Shown piece by piece: positions 9,623 to 18,130 of a stretch of 64,000 nt of DNA; position 1 is the stretch's first letter, and every line of letters begins with the position of its first letter. Below the pieces are notes generated by a model. It was not told the origin of the DNA. It ran no database searches and saw only the letters and a program-made list of their open reading frames with translations. Origin of the DNA: Streptomyces rhizoryzae. GTDB taxonomy: Bacteria; Actinomycetota; Actinomycetes; Streptomycetales; Streptomycetaceae. The stretch lies in contig NZ_JALMUV010000003.1 in the NCBI RefSeq assembly GCF_023155275.1, positions 62,001 to 126,000 of the forward strand, read 5' to 3'. The translations under genes and the position numbers were made by a program.

Positions 9623-10762
9623 ATGCCCAAAACGGCCCACGCACATGGCGAGGTCGAGGGGAACGGAAAAACGCACGGCAATGACGGCGCGCGGAGCGGA
9701 ACTTTGGCGCCCGGTGTCTTCGCGGAAACGGTGGAGGCCCGGTTGGAGAAACTCCGGGATTCCCGGGTCGTGGTGACCGGCGGCGCCGGACTCGTCGGCA
9801 GCCGGCTGGTCGGGCTGCTGCGCCGGGCCGAGGCCGAGGTGACGGTCCTGGACCGGCTGGACGCCTATCCCGAGGCGGTGCACTCCACCCTGTTCGGCGT
9901 CGACCGGCTCGGCGCGGCCGTGGTGGTGGGGGACGTCTGCGACCGCGAAGCGGTCCGCCGGGTGCTGGCCGGCGCCGACTACGTGGTGCACGCCGCCGCG
10001 TACGCCGATGTGGCCGCCTGCACCCGCCGCCCCGGTACCGCCTTCCGCGCCAACGTCCAGGGCACCGAGGTGGTGCTGGAGGAGGCCGCCGCCTCCGACG
10101 TGCGCCGGCTCGTCCTGGTCTCGTCCGCGGCGGTGTACGGCAACGGCGATCCGGCCGTCCGGGGGCCGCAGGTCTTCCACGAGGACCAGCGGCTGCTGCC
10201 GGTCTCCGTCTACGCCAACTCCAAGCTCTGGGCCGAGCACCAGACCCGGCTGCTGCTGAGCGGCCCGGACACCCCCGAGTACGCGGTCCTGCGGTACTTC
10301 TCCGTCTACGGCGACCCGCAGGTCCCCAAGCCCGGCAGCCACTCCTGGATGGTGGCCTGGCTGTCCATGCAGGCCCGCCTGGGCCGCCCGATGCGGCTCA
10401 ACGGCGGCGGGGTGCAGGTCCGCGACCTCGTCCACGTGGAGGACGTGGCGGCGGCCACCGCGCTCGCCCTGGTGGAGGAGGGCATGGCCGGGGCGACCGT
10501 CAACGTCGGCACCGGCGTGCCGACGTCGGTGCGCGAGGTCGGCGAGCTCATCGCCCGGCACTTCCCGCACGCGCGGTTCGTCACCACCCCGCTGCCGGAG
10601 GGCGACCCGCTGGGCGGCTACGCGGCCACCGGGCAGTGCCGGGAACTGCTGCGCTGGGCCCCGCGGATCGACGTCCGCACCGGAGTGGAGCGCTATGTGC
10701 GCTGGCTGGCCGACACCCCGCACGCGGTGCCCGGCTGGCTGGCCGCCGGCCCCGCCGCATGA
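9623..10762 (+). CDS. NAD-dependent sugar epimerase/dehydratase (extended SDR)
   Basis: A 379-residue extended SDR acting on a nucleotide sugar. After a ~50-residue polar N-terminal extension the Rossmann motif TGGAGLVGSRLV appears, then SSAAVYGNG and the catalytic YANSK (about Y197, K201), LRYFSVYGDP, and the C-terminal substrate region HVEDVAAA / NVGTG. ATG 9623 is preferred over an upstream GTG because AGAGGGGA lies directly before it. It is first of a three-gene + strand run (epimerase, NUDIX, GHMP kinase). Such enzymes perform 4-epimerisation, 4,6-dehydration or related chemistry; the exact reaction cannot be read from sequence. Confidence 0.85.
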   Translation: MPKTAHAHGEVEGNGKTHGNDGARSGTLAPGVFAETVEARLEKLRDSRVVVTGGAGLVGSRLVGLLRRAEAEVTVLDRLDAYPEAVHSTLFGVDRLGAAVVVGDVCDREAVRRVLAGADYVVHAAAYADVAACTRRPGTAFRANVQGTEVVLEEAAASDVRRLVLVSSAAVYGNGDPAVRGPQVFHEDQRLLPVSVYANSKLWAEHQTRLLLSGPDTPEYAVLRYFSVYGDPQVPKPGSHSWMVAWLSMQARLGRPMRLNGGGVQVRDLVHVEDVAAATALALVEEGMAGATVNVGTGVPTSVREVGELIARHFPHARFVTTPLPEGDPLGGYAATGQCRELLRWAPRIDVRTGVERYVRWLADTPHAVPGWLAAGPAA

Positions 10763-10812
10763 CACGCTGCCTGCGCACACTCCCGACCGCTGCCAGGAAA
10801 GGTGCGTCACGC

Positions 10813-11307
10813 GTGAGTTACGAGGGCTCGTACCTCTGGCAGCTGCGGCAGCGGGTCGGCAGCCGGCCGCTGCTGGTCCCCGGCGCCCAGGTGCTGCTGC
10901 TGGACGCGGCCGGGCACGGGCTGTTCCAGCAGCGCGCGGACAACGGCGTGTGGGAACTGCCGGCCGGCGCCTGCGAGGAGGGCAGCGACTTCGCCGGCAC
11001 CGCGCAGCGGGAACTGGCCGAGGAGACCGGACTGCACGTCCGCCGCGCCGACCTGGAGGCGTTCGGTTCGCTGTCCGACCCCGGCGTCCACACCCTGACC
11101 TACCCCAACGGCGACATCACCCACTGCTTCGCGCTGTGCTTCGTGGCCCGCCGCTGGTCCGGGGAGCTGACCCCGGGCCGGGACGAGGTGACCCGGGCAC
11201 GGTTCCGGGCGCTCGCGGACCCGCCGCGCCCCCTGCACCCGCCCACCGCTGTGGTCCTGGAGATGTTCCGGGAGTACCGCACGACCGGAAGGTTCCAGGC
11301 CCGATGA
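10813..11307 (+). CDS. NUDIX hydrolase
   Basis: A 164-residue NUDIX-fold protein. The box GACEEGSDFAGTAQRELAEE matches G-x5-E-x7-RE-U-x-EE-x-G-U except that the first glutamate is serine (about S58); the metal-binding RELAEE is intact. The start GTG at 10813 follows AGGAAAGG by about 10 nt. The stop overlaps the kinase start as ATGA, implying translational coupling. In this context it may cleave a nucleoside-diphosphate sugar or another pyrophosphate intermediate, or act in housekeeping; the substrate is unknown. Confidence 0.85.
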   Translation: MSYEGSYLWQLRQRVGSRPLLVPGAQVLLLDAAGHGLFQQRADNGVWELPAGACEEGSDFAGTAQRELAEETGLHVRRADLEAFGSLSDPGVHTLTYPNGDITHCFALCFVARRWSGELTPGRDEVTRARFRALADPPRPLHPPTAVVLEMFREYRTTGRFQAR

Positions 11308-12368
11308 GCGGATCGCGCACGGTGTCCGACGCGGCACAGGAGGGCGCGGCGGCGCGTCCCCCCGGGCAGGTGGCGGTGCCCTGCCGGGCCTGCCTGTCCG
11401 GGGAGGACCTGGACTGGCTGGGCGGCCGGTCGGTCAGCCTGGCCCTGGACCTGATGACCACGGTCACGGTGCGCCCGCCGGGCGCCCGGCCGCCCGCCGC
11501 GGCCCCGGCGGGCGGCGCCGGCGGCTGGGCGGAGGAGGTATGGACGTTCCTGCGCCGCCGGCTGCCCGGCCTCGGCCCCCGGCCCCCGGCCGTCACCGTG
11601 CACAGCGACGCCCCGGCGGCCAGCGGCCTGTCCTCGTCCACCGCGCTGATCGTGGCGCTGTTCCGGGCGTTCACCGACGCCGTGGCGCCGGCCGGCGGGC
11701 CCGGCGGCCGGCCGGTGTCCGCCGGGACGCTGGCCCGGTGGGCGTACGAGTTCGAGTTCGCGGTGTTCCACGGCGGCGGGATGGACCACCTGGCGGTGAT
11801 CGCCGGCGGTCTGCTGCTGCTCGACGGGCGCACCGCCGGCCTGCCGGGGATCCGGGGGCGTACCGGCTTCCCCGGCGAGTGGTCCGTGGTCGTCCTGGAC
11901 TCCGGCACCCGGAAGGACACCGGCGACCACATCCGCACGGTCCGCGGCCAACTCGCGGCCGGTGACGCCCGGTTGGCCGCCTACCGGGAGCGGACCGACG
12001 CCGCCTCGGCCGCCGTCTGGGACGCCGTGCACCGCCGCGACCTGGCCGCCCTGGGCGCGGCGATGACCGAGGCGCACACCGCGATGCGGGACCTCCAGGG
12101 CATGTCCACCCCGCAGCTGGAGGAGTTGCGGACGCTGGCCCGGCGGACCGCCGGCCTGCCGCTGAAACTCAGCGGGGCCGGCGGCGGCGGAGCCCTGGTC
12201 GGCGTCTGCCCGGCCGCCGACCGCGCCGAGGTGGTGGCCCGCCTCCGGCGGGCGCTGGCCCCGGCGCACCCCCGCGCGCGGGTGATCCCCGCCGGGGCCG
12301 CCGCGGGCCTGGCGCCGGAGCTCGCCGCGGTCCCGGACCACCGGGCCGGGGCCGGCGGCGCCCCCTAG
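11304..12368 (+). CDS. GHMP-family kinase (sugar kinase-like)
   Basis: A 354-residue GHMP kinase. Motif 1 is GEDLDWLGGRSVSLALDL, comparable to the GEHIDY region of galactokinase-type enzymes. Motif 2 is PAASGLSSSTALIVAL (ATP phosphate loop) and motif 3 KLSGAGGGGALVG. The family phosphorylates galactose, arabinose, heptose-phosphate, homoserine or mevalonate; the first motif suggests an anomeric sugar kinase. It is translationally coupled to the NUDIX gene. Its TAG stop shares CTAG with the stop of the convergent radical SAM gene, so the two ends overlap by 4 bp. No nucleotidyltransferase is adjacent. Confidence 0.82.
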   Translation: MSGSRTVSDAAQEGAAARPPGQVAVPCRACLSGEDLDWLGGRSVSLALDLMTTVTVRPPGARPPAAAPAGGAGGWAEEVWTFLRRRLPGLGPRPPAVTVHSDAPAASGLSSSTALIVALFRAFTDAVAPAGGPGGRPVSAGTLARWAYEFEFAVFHGGGMDHLAVIAGGLLLLDGRTAGLPGIRGRTGFPGEWSVVVLDSGTRKDTGDHIRTVRGQLAAGDARLAAYRERTDAASAAVWDAVHRRDLAALGAAMTEAHTAMRDLQGMSTPQLEELRTLARRTAGLPLKLSGAGGGGALVGVCPAADRAEVVARLRRALAPAHPRARVIPAGAAAGLAPELAAVPDHRAGAGGAP

Positions 12369-13477
12369 ATGAACGGGTCGTAGTCCGTCCCCGGTTCCGG
12401 CGGGGCCACCGTGCCCGCCGCCGTTCCGGCCCCGATCGCGTCGAGTTCGAGGTTGGAGCGGTGGCGGGCGCAGTGGAAGCGGCAGTCCCGGCTCGGGTCC
12501 ACGATCCCGCGGTCCGAGGACCGCCAGATCTCCGGCAGGCGCTCGGTCACCGCGTCGCCGATCCGGGCCCCCTCGTTGCCCCGGTGGTACGAGCAGACGT
12601 ACACCCCCGACGGGGTCACCAGGGTCCGCAGTTCGGCGACCCGGCAGCGGTGGTAGTCCTTCTCCTGCACCGGGCCGACCCGGTTGCGCAGCGACGTCAG
12701 CGTCGAGGAGTTGACGATCTCGAAGCCGTCCCCGGTCAGCGCGGCGGCCTTGCCGAGCTGCTCCTCCACCGAGGCCAGCACCGCGTCCGGCACCTGCACC
12801 ACGTGGTGGCCGTCGTCGAACATGGCCTTGGTCTCGAAGTAGTCGCAGCCGATGTCGTGGGCGAGTTCGGCGGCCCGCAGCACCTCGTGGTGGTTGCCGA
12901 CGACGCTGCCGTCCGGCTCCTGCCGGGACATGACCAGGAACGAGTAGCCCAGCGCGCCGCGCTTCTCCCGGGCCAGCAGCCGCATGTTGGCGACGACCCT
13001 GTCGAAGACGCTGCGGCCCTTGCGGTCCGGGCGGAAGAGCCGGTACGTGCCGCTGGTGCCGGCGTCCACCGAGACCCGCACCCACGAGGCGTAGGCGGCC
13101 AGTTCGGCCAGGTTCTGCTTGATCAGGGTGCCGTTGGTGACCACGCCGATGGCGATACCGGCCTCCCCGAGGACCCGCAGGACCTGCCGGGTGCCCCGGT
13201 GGGCGAGCGGTTCCCCGCCGCCTATCAGGACCACCGCCCGGACCTTCATCTCCACCAGCTCACCGGCCAGTTCCGCCAGCCGTTCGGGGGTGAAGCGCCC
13301 CTGGTTGAGCAGCTTTCCGCTGATGCACTCCGGGCAGGCCAGGTCACAGAAGGTCGTCGGGTCCAGATCCACGACCAGGGGGCCGCTGGAGCGGGCCCCG
13401 GTGGCGGCCTCCACGATCCGGGGCCAGCCGGACGGCTGGTACAGCTTGGACACCAGGTCGAGACGGTCGAACGTCAC
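12365..13477 (-). CDS. Radical SAM protein with SPASM/twitch-like C-terminus
   Basis: A 370-residue radical SAM enzyme. The [4Fe-4S] motif CDLACPEC (C-x3-C-x2-C, about C44/C48/C51) sits in the N-terminal half, followed by GGGEPLAH and VVTNGTL. Further cysteines in CRVAEL, YVCSYH and CRFHCARH near the C-terminus suggest an auxiliary cluster. The GTG start at 13477 is preceded by AGGAGAA. It is first of a four-gene minus-strand run with the sugar ABC importer, 85 bp from it. Radical SAM enzymes in sugar clusters carry out epimerisation, dehydrogenation, deoxygenation or C-C bond formation; which one is not deducible. Confidence 0.85.
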   Translation of the reverse strand: MTFDRLDLVSKLYQPSGWPRIVEAATGARSSGPLVVDLDPTTFCDLACPECISGKLLNQGRFTPERLAELAGELVEMKVRAVVLIGGGEPLAHRGTRQVLRVLGEAGIAIGVVTNGTLIKQNLAELAAYASWVRVSVDAGTSGTYRLFRPDRKGRSVFDRVVANMRLLAREKRGALGYSFLVMSRQEPDGSVVGNHHEVLRAAELAHDIGCDYFETKAMFDDGHHVVQVPDAVLASVEEQLGKAAALTGDGFEIVNSSTLTSLRNRVGPVQEKDYHRCRVAELRTLVTPSGVYVCSYHRGNEGARIGDAVTERLPEIWRSSDRGIVDPSRDCRFHCARHRSNLELDAIGAGTAAGTVAPPEPGTDYDPFI

Positions 13478-13562
13478 AAGTTCTCCTGTGAGGTCGGGGG
13501 TTCCGTACGCCGGCGGACACCGGTCCGCCGGCCGGGCGCGTACGCACACGGCTCGCGGCCGC

Positions 13563-14417
13563 TCACCCTTTGACCGCGCCGGCGGCCAGACCCGCGCCGA
13601 TCCGCCGCTGGACGAGCGCGAAGAAGACCGCGACCGGGAGCGCGGTGAGGGTGGCACCGGCCATCAGTCCGCCGTAGTCCGTGCCGAAGCTGGTCTGGAA
13701 GGACAGCAGCCAGATGCTGAGGGTCTGTTTGTCGTTGCTGGACAGCAGGACGTAGGCCAGCACGTACTCGTTCCACGCCTGCACCAGGGCGTAGACGGAC
13801 GTCGCCACCAGGCCCGGCGCCAGCAGCGGTAGCACGACCCGGCGGAACGCCCCGAGCCGGGTGCAGCCGTCGGTCATCGCGGCCTCCTCCAGCTCGACCG
13901 GGACGGCGGCGATGAAACCGCGCAGCAGCCACACCGTGAACGGCAGCACGAACACCAGGTAGGTGAGGATCACCCCCGGCAGGCTGTCGGTCAGGCCGGC
14001 ATCGCTCAGCAGCAGGTACAGCGGGATGATCAGCCCGGCCAGCGGGACCATCTGGACGCCGATGATCACCAGCACCAGCGCCTTGCGGCCGGCGAACGAG
14101 AAGCGGGCCAGGGCGAACGCCGCCAGCGTCCCGATCAGCAGGGACACCAGGACCGTACCGACGCCGATCAGCACGCTGGACCGGACGTTGGCCCAGAACG
14201 TGGGGGAGCCGAGGGCCCGCCGGAAGTGCTCCAGCGTCAGGTGGCCGGGCAGCAGGCGGGGCGGGCTGGCGTGGATCTCGGTGGCCGGGCGGAACGCGGT
14301 GAGCAGCATCCAGTACAGCGGGAAGGCCATCCCGGCGCTGAAGAGCAGCCCGAGGGCGTTCGCCGCCGCGCGCCGCCGGGTGCCGCGCGGCGCCCCGGTA
14401 CCAGGGGCTCCGGTCAC
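13563..14417 (-). CDS. Carbohydrate ABC transporter permease (MalG type)
   Basis: A 284-residue inner-membrane permease with about six hydrophobic segments and the cytoplasmic EAA loop (EEAAMTDGCTRLGAFRRVVL) that docks the ATPase. It overlaps the MalF-type gene by 4 nt. It forms the channel with the neighbouring permease. No ATPase gene is present; Streptomyces carbohydrate importers commonly share the multi-purpose ATPase MsiK encoded elsewhere. Confidence 0.9.
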   Translation of the reverse strand: MTGAPGTGAPRGTRRRAAANALGLLFSAGMAFPLYWMLLTAFRPATEIHASPPRLLPGHLTLEHFRRALGSPTFWANVRSSVLIGVGTVLVSLLIGTLAAFALARFSFAGRKALVLVIIGVQMVPLAGLIIPLYLLLSDAGLTDSLPGVILTYLVFVLPFTVWLLRGFIAAVPVELEEAAMTDGCTRLGAFRRVVLPLLAPGLVATSVYALVQAWNEYVLAYVLLSSNDKQTLSIWLLSFQTSFGTDYGGLMAGATLTALPVAVFFALVQRRIGAGLAAGAVKG

Positions 14418-15340
14418 TCGGCCGCTCCCAGGTGGACGAGCTGCCGGACGTAGACGACCGCGCCGGCCAGCAGCATCAGGACGGTCAGCACCGCGATCGC
14501 CGCGCCGGCGCTGTAGCGGTTGACCGCGAAGGATTCGATGAACGAGTAGACGCCGAGCAGGTAGTACTCCTTCTCCGGCTGGCCGCCGCGCATCAGCCAG
14601 ATCTGGTTGAAGACCCCGAAGTCCCAGATCGCGCAGAGCGAGGTGACCAGGACCGCGGTCGGCCTGATCACCGGCCAGGTGACGTGGCGGAACAGCTGGC
14701 GGGGCCGGGCGCCGTCCACCAGCGCCGCCTCCGCCAGCTCGGCGGGGACCTGGCTCAGCGCGGCGAGCAGGGTCAGCGCGGCGAACGGGACGGCGCCCCA
14801 GACCACCACCCCGGTGATCACGGCGAACCCCTGCCAGGGGTTCTCGAACCAGTTGTGCTTGCTGAGGTCGAGCCCCGGCACCAGGCTCAGCAGCCAGTTG
14901 ACGACGCCGTAGTCCGCGTCCGAGAGCCAGCGGAAGATGGACGCCGCGACCATCACCGGCATCGCCCAGACGGCCACCAGCACCCCGGTCATCAGCGTCC
15001 GCACCCCGCGCGCCACCACCCGCATCAGCAGCGCCACCAGCAGCGACAGCACCATCGTCGCCACGACGCAGACCACGGTGAACAGCGCGGTGCGGCCCAC
15101 CACCGTCCAGAAGAAGCCGTCCGAGAGGACCGAGCGGTAGTTGGCGAGCCCGGCCCAGGGCGGTGCGGCCCCGGAGAACAGCTCGCGCCGGGTCATGCCC
15201 TGGAAGGACAGCAGCACCAGGTCGACGAGCGGATAGCCGAGGACCGCGGCGAGCGCCAGCACGGTCGGCGCGATCAGCAGGTACGGCAGCACCCGGCGCC
15301 GTACCCGGGCGGCGCGCGGCGGCTGCTCCACGGTCCCCAC
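14414..15340 (-). CDS. Carbohydrate ABC transporter permease (MalF type)
   Basis: A 308-residue integral membrane protein, N-terminal PYLLIAPTVLALAAVLGYPL forming the first helix, EAA loop AEAALVDGARPRQLFRHV. It lies between the binding-protein gene (5-nt gap) and the MalG-type gene (4-nt overlap), so the three are one operon. It is a typical CUT1-family partner for oligosaccharide uptake. Confidence 0.9.
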   Translation of the reverse strand: MGTVEQPPRAARVRRRVLPYLLIAPTVLALAAVLGYPLVDLVLLSFQGMTRRELFSGAAPPWAGLANYRSVLSDGFFWTVVGRTALFTVVCVVATMVLSLLVALLMRVVARGVRTLMTGVLVAVWAMPVMVAASIFRWLSDADYGVVNWLLSLVPGLDLSKHNWFENPWQGFAVITGVVVWGAVPFAALTLLAALSQVPAELAEAALVDGARPRQLFRHVTWPVIRPTAVLVTSLCAIWDFGVFNQIWLMRGGQPEKEYYLLGVYSFIESFAVNRYSAGAAIAVLTVLMLLAGAVVYVRQLVHLGAAE

Positions 15341-15345
15341 CGGCC

Positions 15346-16638
15346 TCAGTGCTCGTTGATCACGGCGTCGATCCGGCGGTCCGCGGCCCGCGCGGCGTCC
15401 GCCACCGACCGCTTCCCGGTCGCGATGTCCTGGAGCATCTCCGGCAGCACGTTGGACTTCTCGACCGCCGTCCAGCCGGGGGCCGGCGGGGTCACCCAGC
15501 CGTGCTCGGCGGCGCGCGCGGCCGGGCCGTTGACGCCGCCGGCCGCCACCTCCCGCAGCTGGGCGGTGTTGTTGGGCAGGGTGTCGGCGGCGATCAGCCG
15601 GCGCTGGGAGGTGCGGTCGGTGAACAGCCGGATCCAGTCCTGCGCCAGGTCCTGGCGGGCGGACTTGGCGGGGATCGCCAGCGTGGAGCCGCCCAGGAAC
15701 GGCGGCAGCAGCCCGCCGGACGGGCCGGGGAAGGCGAAGGTGGCGAACTTCCCGCGCAGCGCCGGATCACCGCCCGAGCGGCTGTCGGTGGCGGCCTTGG
15801 CCTCCCAGGTGTTGCCGTAGAACATGCCGACCCGGCCCTGGCCGACGACCGCCGGCTCGTCCCCGTTGTCCTTGGAGCGGTCCCCGGTGTAGTACGCGTC
15901 CAGGAGCTGCTTCCAGGCGGTGAGCCCGGCGACGGACCTGGCGGAGGACAGCGTGCCGTGCCAGCGGCCGTCCCGGCTCACCGCGATCTCGCCGCCGGCG
16001 TCCTTGACGAAGGCCATCGCCGCGTACCAGTAGCGGCCCGGCATGTAGAAGGCCGAGAAATTCTTGTCGGCGGCGCCGAACTTCGCTTTCAGTTTGTCGA
16101 GGTCGGCCCGGAGTTCCGGATAACTGCGCGGGGCGCCGGCCACCCCGACCCGGGCGAGCAGATCCGTGCGGTAGATTCCCACGCGGGCGCCGACGTAATA
16201 CGGGACACAGTAGGTTTTTCCTTCGTAACGGCAGGCGTCGCGGAGTGCCGGAAGCCATTGCCCGGAGTGGTCGTATTTCGCCGGATCGACGGTGGTGAAG
16301 GCGCCGTTGACAATGTAATTGGTGGTTTCGCTGTTCCCCATTTCGATCACATCGGGGACGTCCCGGCCGGCCAGCGCGGCATCGATCTTCTGGTTCTTCG
16401 TGGTCCACTGCTGGTACTGCACGGTGACCTTGACCTTCGGATAGGTCTGCCGGAAGCGCCGGTTGACCTCGGTCACCAGATCCGGCCAGCTCTCCTGGGC
16501 GTCCACGGTCAGCCAGACCGTGAGCTCATCCGCCCGGTCCGCGGCCGCGACCGGCTTGCCCCCGCCGCAGCCGGCCACCGCGGCCAGCATGGCAAACGCC
16601 CCCAAACCCGCCGCTGAACGGGAGATCCGCTCGGCCAT
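15346..16638 (-). CDS. Extracellular sugar-binding lipoprotein of ABC importer
   Basis: A 430-residue family-1 solute-binding protein. The signal peptide ends in a lipobox-like LAAVAGCGGG, so it should be a membrane-anchored lipoprotein. ATG 16638 is preferred to the ATG 12 nt upstream, because GGAGGGG lies between them as ribosome binding site. The body shows family features (ELTVWLTVD, DVIEMGNSE, NWEAKAA-like region). It delivers a sugar to the two permeases downstream. Its place inside a putative biosynthetic cluster suggests uptake of a precursor, or re-import or sensing of the product. Confidence 0.88.
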   Translation of the reverse strand: MAERISRSAAGLGAFAMLAAVAGCGGGKPVAAADRADELTVWLTVDAQESWPDLVTEVNRRFRQTYPKVKVTVQYQQWTTKNQKIDAALAGRDVPDVIEMGNSETTNYIVNGAFTTVDPAKYDHSGQWLPALRDACRYEGKTYCVPYYVGARVGIYRTDLLARVGVAGAPRSYPELRADLDKLKAKFGAADKNFSAFYMPGRYWYAAMAFVKDAGGEIAVSRDGRWHGTLSSARSVAGLTAWKQLLDAYYTGDRSKDNGDEPAVVGQGRVGMFYGNTWEAKAATDSRSGGDPALRGKFATFAFPGPSGGLLPPFLGGSTLAIPAKSARQDLAQDWIRLFTDRTSQRRLIAADTLPNNTAQLREVAAGGVNGPAARAAEHGWVTPPAPGWTAVEKSNVLPEMLQDIATGKRSVADAARAADRRIDAVINEH

Positions 16639-16863
16639 GAGCCCCTCCATCCGGTTGCCGGAACCGGCTGTATCTACCCGTGCTTTTCCCGCCGCTCACC
16701 CCGGGGATTCTTTCCGGCCAGAAAATCCGGCGCCGGTAAATGATCAGCCGGAGAATCCCGTGGACCCGGTCCGGCAGGCCGGACGGTATACCGATCTTGG
16801 GTGCGGCGGGTCAAAGCCACCGTGGTTTTGACGCAAAAGGCGCGCCGGCCGCATGATCCGCTC

Positions 16864-16892
16864 TTGACGGTGCCGCCCCCGCTGCCTCAGTT
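16864..16892 (+). promoter_or_regulatory. Candidate promoter for the amidinotransferase gene
   Basis: TTGACG, 17-bp spacer, TCAGTT, about 40 bp upstream of the GTG at 16935. It lies in the 296-bp divergent gap between the binding-protein gene and the amidinotransferase gene, which holds no ORF. Confidence 0.4.
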
Positions 16893-16934
16893 TTGCTCGG
16901 GTGTCTCCCACGTCCCCTATCGAAGGGTTTGCAC

Positions 16935-18098
16935 GTGACTGACTACGGCACGACGGCCGCAGATCCGGCCACCCGCCCGGTGAAAGTCAATTCCTGGAAC
17001 GGCTGGGATCCCCTGCGGCACGTCGTCGTCGGACGCGCCGACAACACCGTGGTGCAGGCCCCCGAGCCCGCGATCCGCCGGGACTTCCCCGACGACGGCT
17101 TCCCGCTGGGCACCTACGGCCCGATGCCGGCGGAGATGACCGCCGAGGCCAACGAGCAGCTGGACAACTTCGCCGAACTGCTGCGCCGCCGCGGCATCCG
17201 CGTCGACCGCCCCACCCCCTTGGACTTCAACCAGCAGGTCAGCACCCCGGACTGGACCCAGGAGACGATGTCCGGCTGCATGCCGCCGCGCGACCTGCTG
17301 CTGACCGTCGGCAACGAGGTCCTCGAAGCGACCATGTCCTACCGCAGCCGCTGGTTCGAGTACCTCTGCTACCGGCCGCTCCTCCAGCAGCTGTTCGCCG
17401 CCGACCCGCACATGCGCTGGGAGGCCGCCCCCAAGCCCCGGCTGACCGACGCCTCCTACAAGCCGGGGTTCTGGGACACGTATCACGACCTCCCCACCGA
17501 GGTGCAGCTCGCCCGGGTACGCGATTACGACCTGGTGCTGACCGAGGAGGAGCCGCTGTTCGACGCGGCCGACATCGCCCGCTTCGGCAAGGACCTCTTC
17601 GTCCAGCTCTCGTTCGTCACCAACCGCAGCGGCCACCAGTGGCTGAAACGCCACTTCCCCGACCACCGGGTGCACGCGGTGACCTCCACCAACACCCACC
17701 CGCTGCACATCGACGCCACCTGGGTGCCGCTGCGCCCCGGACTGGTGCTGCACTGCGGTGAACGGCTCGCCGACGCCGAGCTGATGGAGTTCTTCCGGCG
17801 CAACGACTGGGAGATCGTCGAGGCAGTCCAGCCCGCCAGCTGGGACCATCCGCCCAAGCTGTCGTACTGCAGCCCCTGGCTGGCCGGGAACATGCTCAAC
17901 CTCGACCCCGACACCCTGTGCATCGAGGAGAAGGAGGTCGCCCTCGCCGACCAGCTGTCCGGCTACGGCTTCGAGATCGTGCCGGTGCCGTTCCGCGCGG
18001 TCGGCCCGTTCGGCGGCGGTCTGCACTGCGCCACCGTCGACATCGAACGGGACGGGACCCTCCAAGACTACTTCCCGCACCGCTACGGACGGTACTGA
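16935..18098 (+). CDS. Arginine:glycine-type amidinotransferase
   Basis: A 387-residue amidinotransferase that moves the amidino group of arginine to an amine acceptor via a covalent Cys-amidino intermediate. Visible signatures: FDAADIARFGKDLFVQ (family acidic residue), HPLHIDATW (active-site His) and GGGLHCATVD (nucleophilic Cys about 22 residues from the C-terminus). It resembles the vertebrate/cyanobacterial glycine amidinotransferase subfamily in these blocks, and also the related StrB1 inosamine-phosphate enzyme. The GTG start at 16935 was chosen as the first start before conserved sequence. The HAD gene follows 32 bp downstream. In context it probably makes a guanidino group on an aminosugar, aminocyclitol or amino acid. 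Confidence 0.88.
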   Translation: MTDYGTTAADPATRPVKVNSWNGWDPLRHVVVGRADNTVVQAPEPAIRRDFPDDGFPLGTYGPMPAEMTAEANEQLDNFAELLRRRGIRVDRPTPLDFNQQVSTPDWTQETMSGCMPPRDLLLTVGNEVLEATMSYRSRWFEYLCYRPLLQQLFAADPHMRWEAAPKPRLTDASYKPGFWDTYHDLPTEVQLARVRDYDLVLTEEEPLFDAADIARFGKDLFVQLSFVTNRSGHQWLKRHFPDHRVHAVTSTNTHPLHIDATWVPLRPGLVLHCGERLADAELMEFFRRNDWEIVEAVQPASWDHPPKLSYCSPWLAGNMLNLDPDTLCIEEKEVALADQLSGYGFEIVPVPFRAVGPFGGGLHCATVDIERDGTLQDYFPHRYGRY

Positions 18099-18130
18099 CC
18101 GCGTGCCGGACCCCGCCCCGCCGGCCCGCC

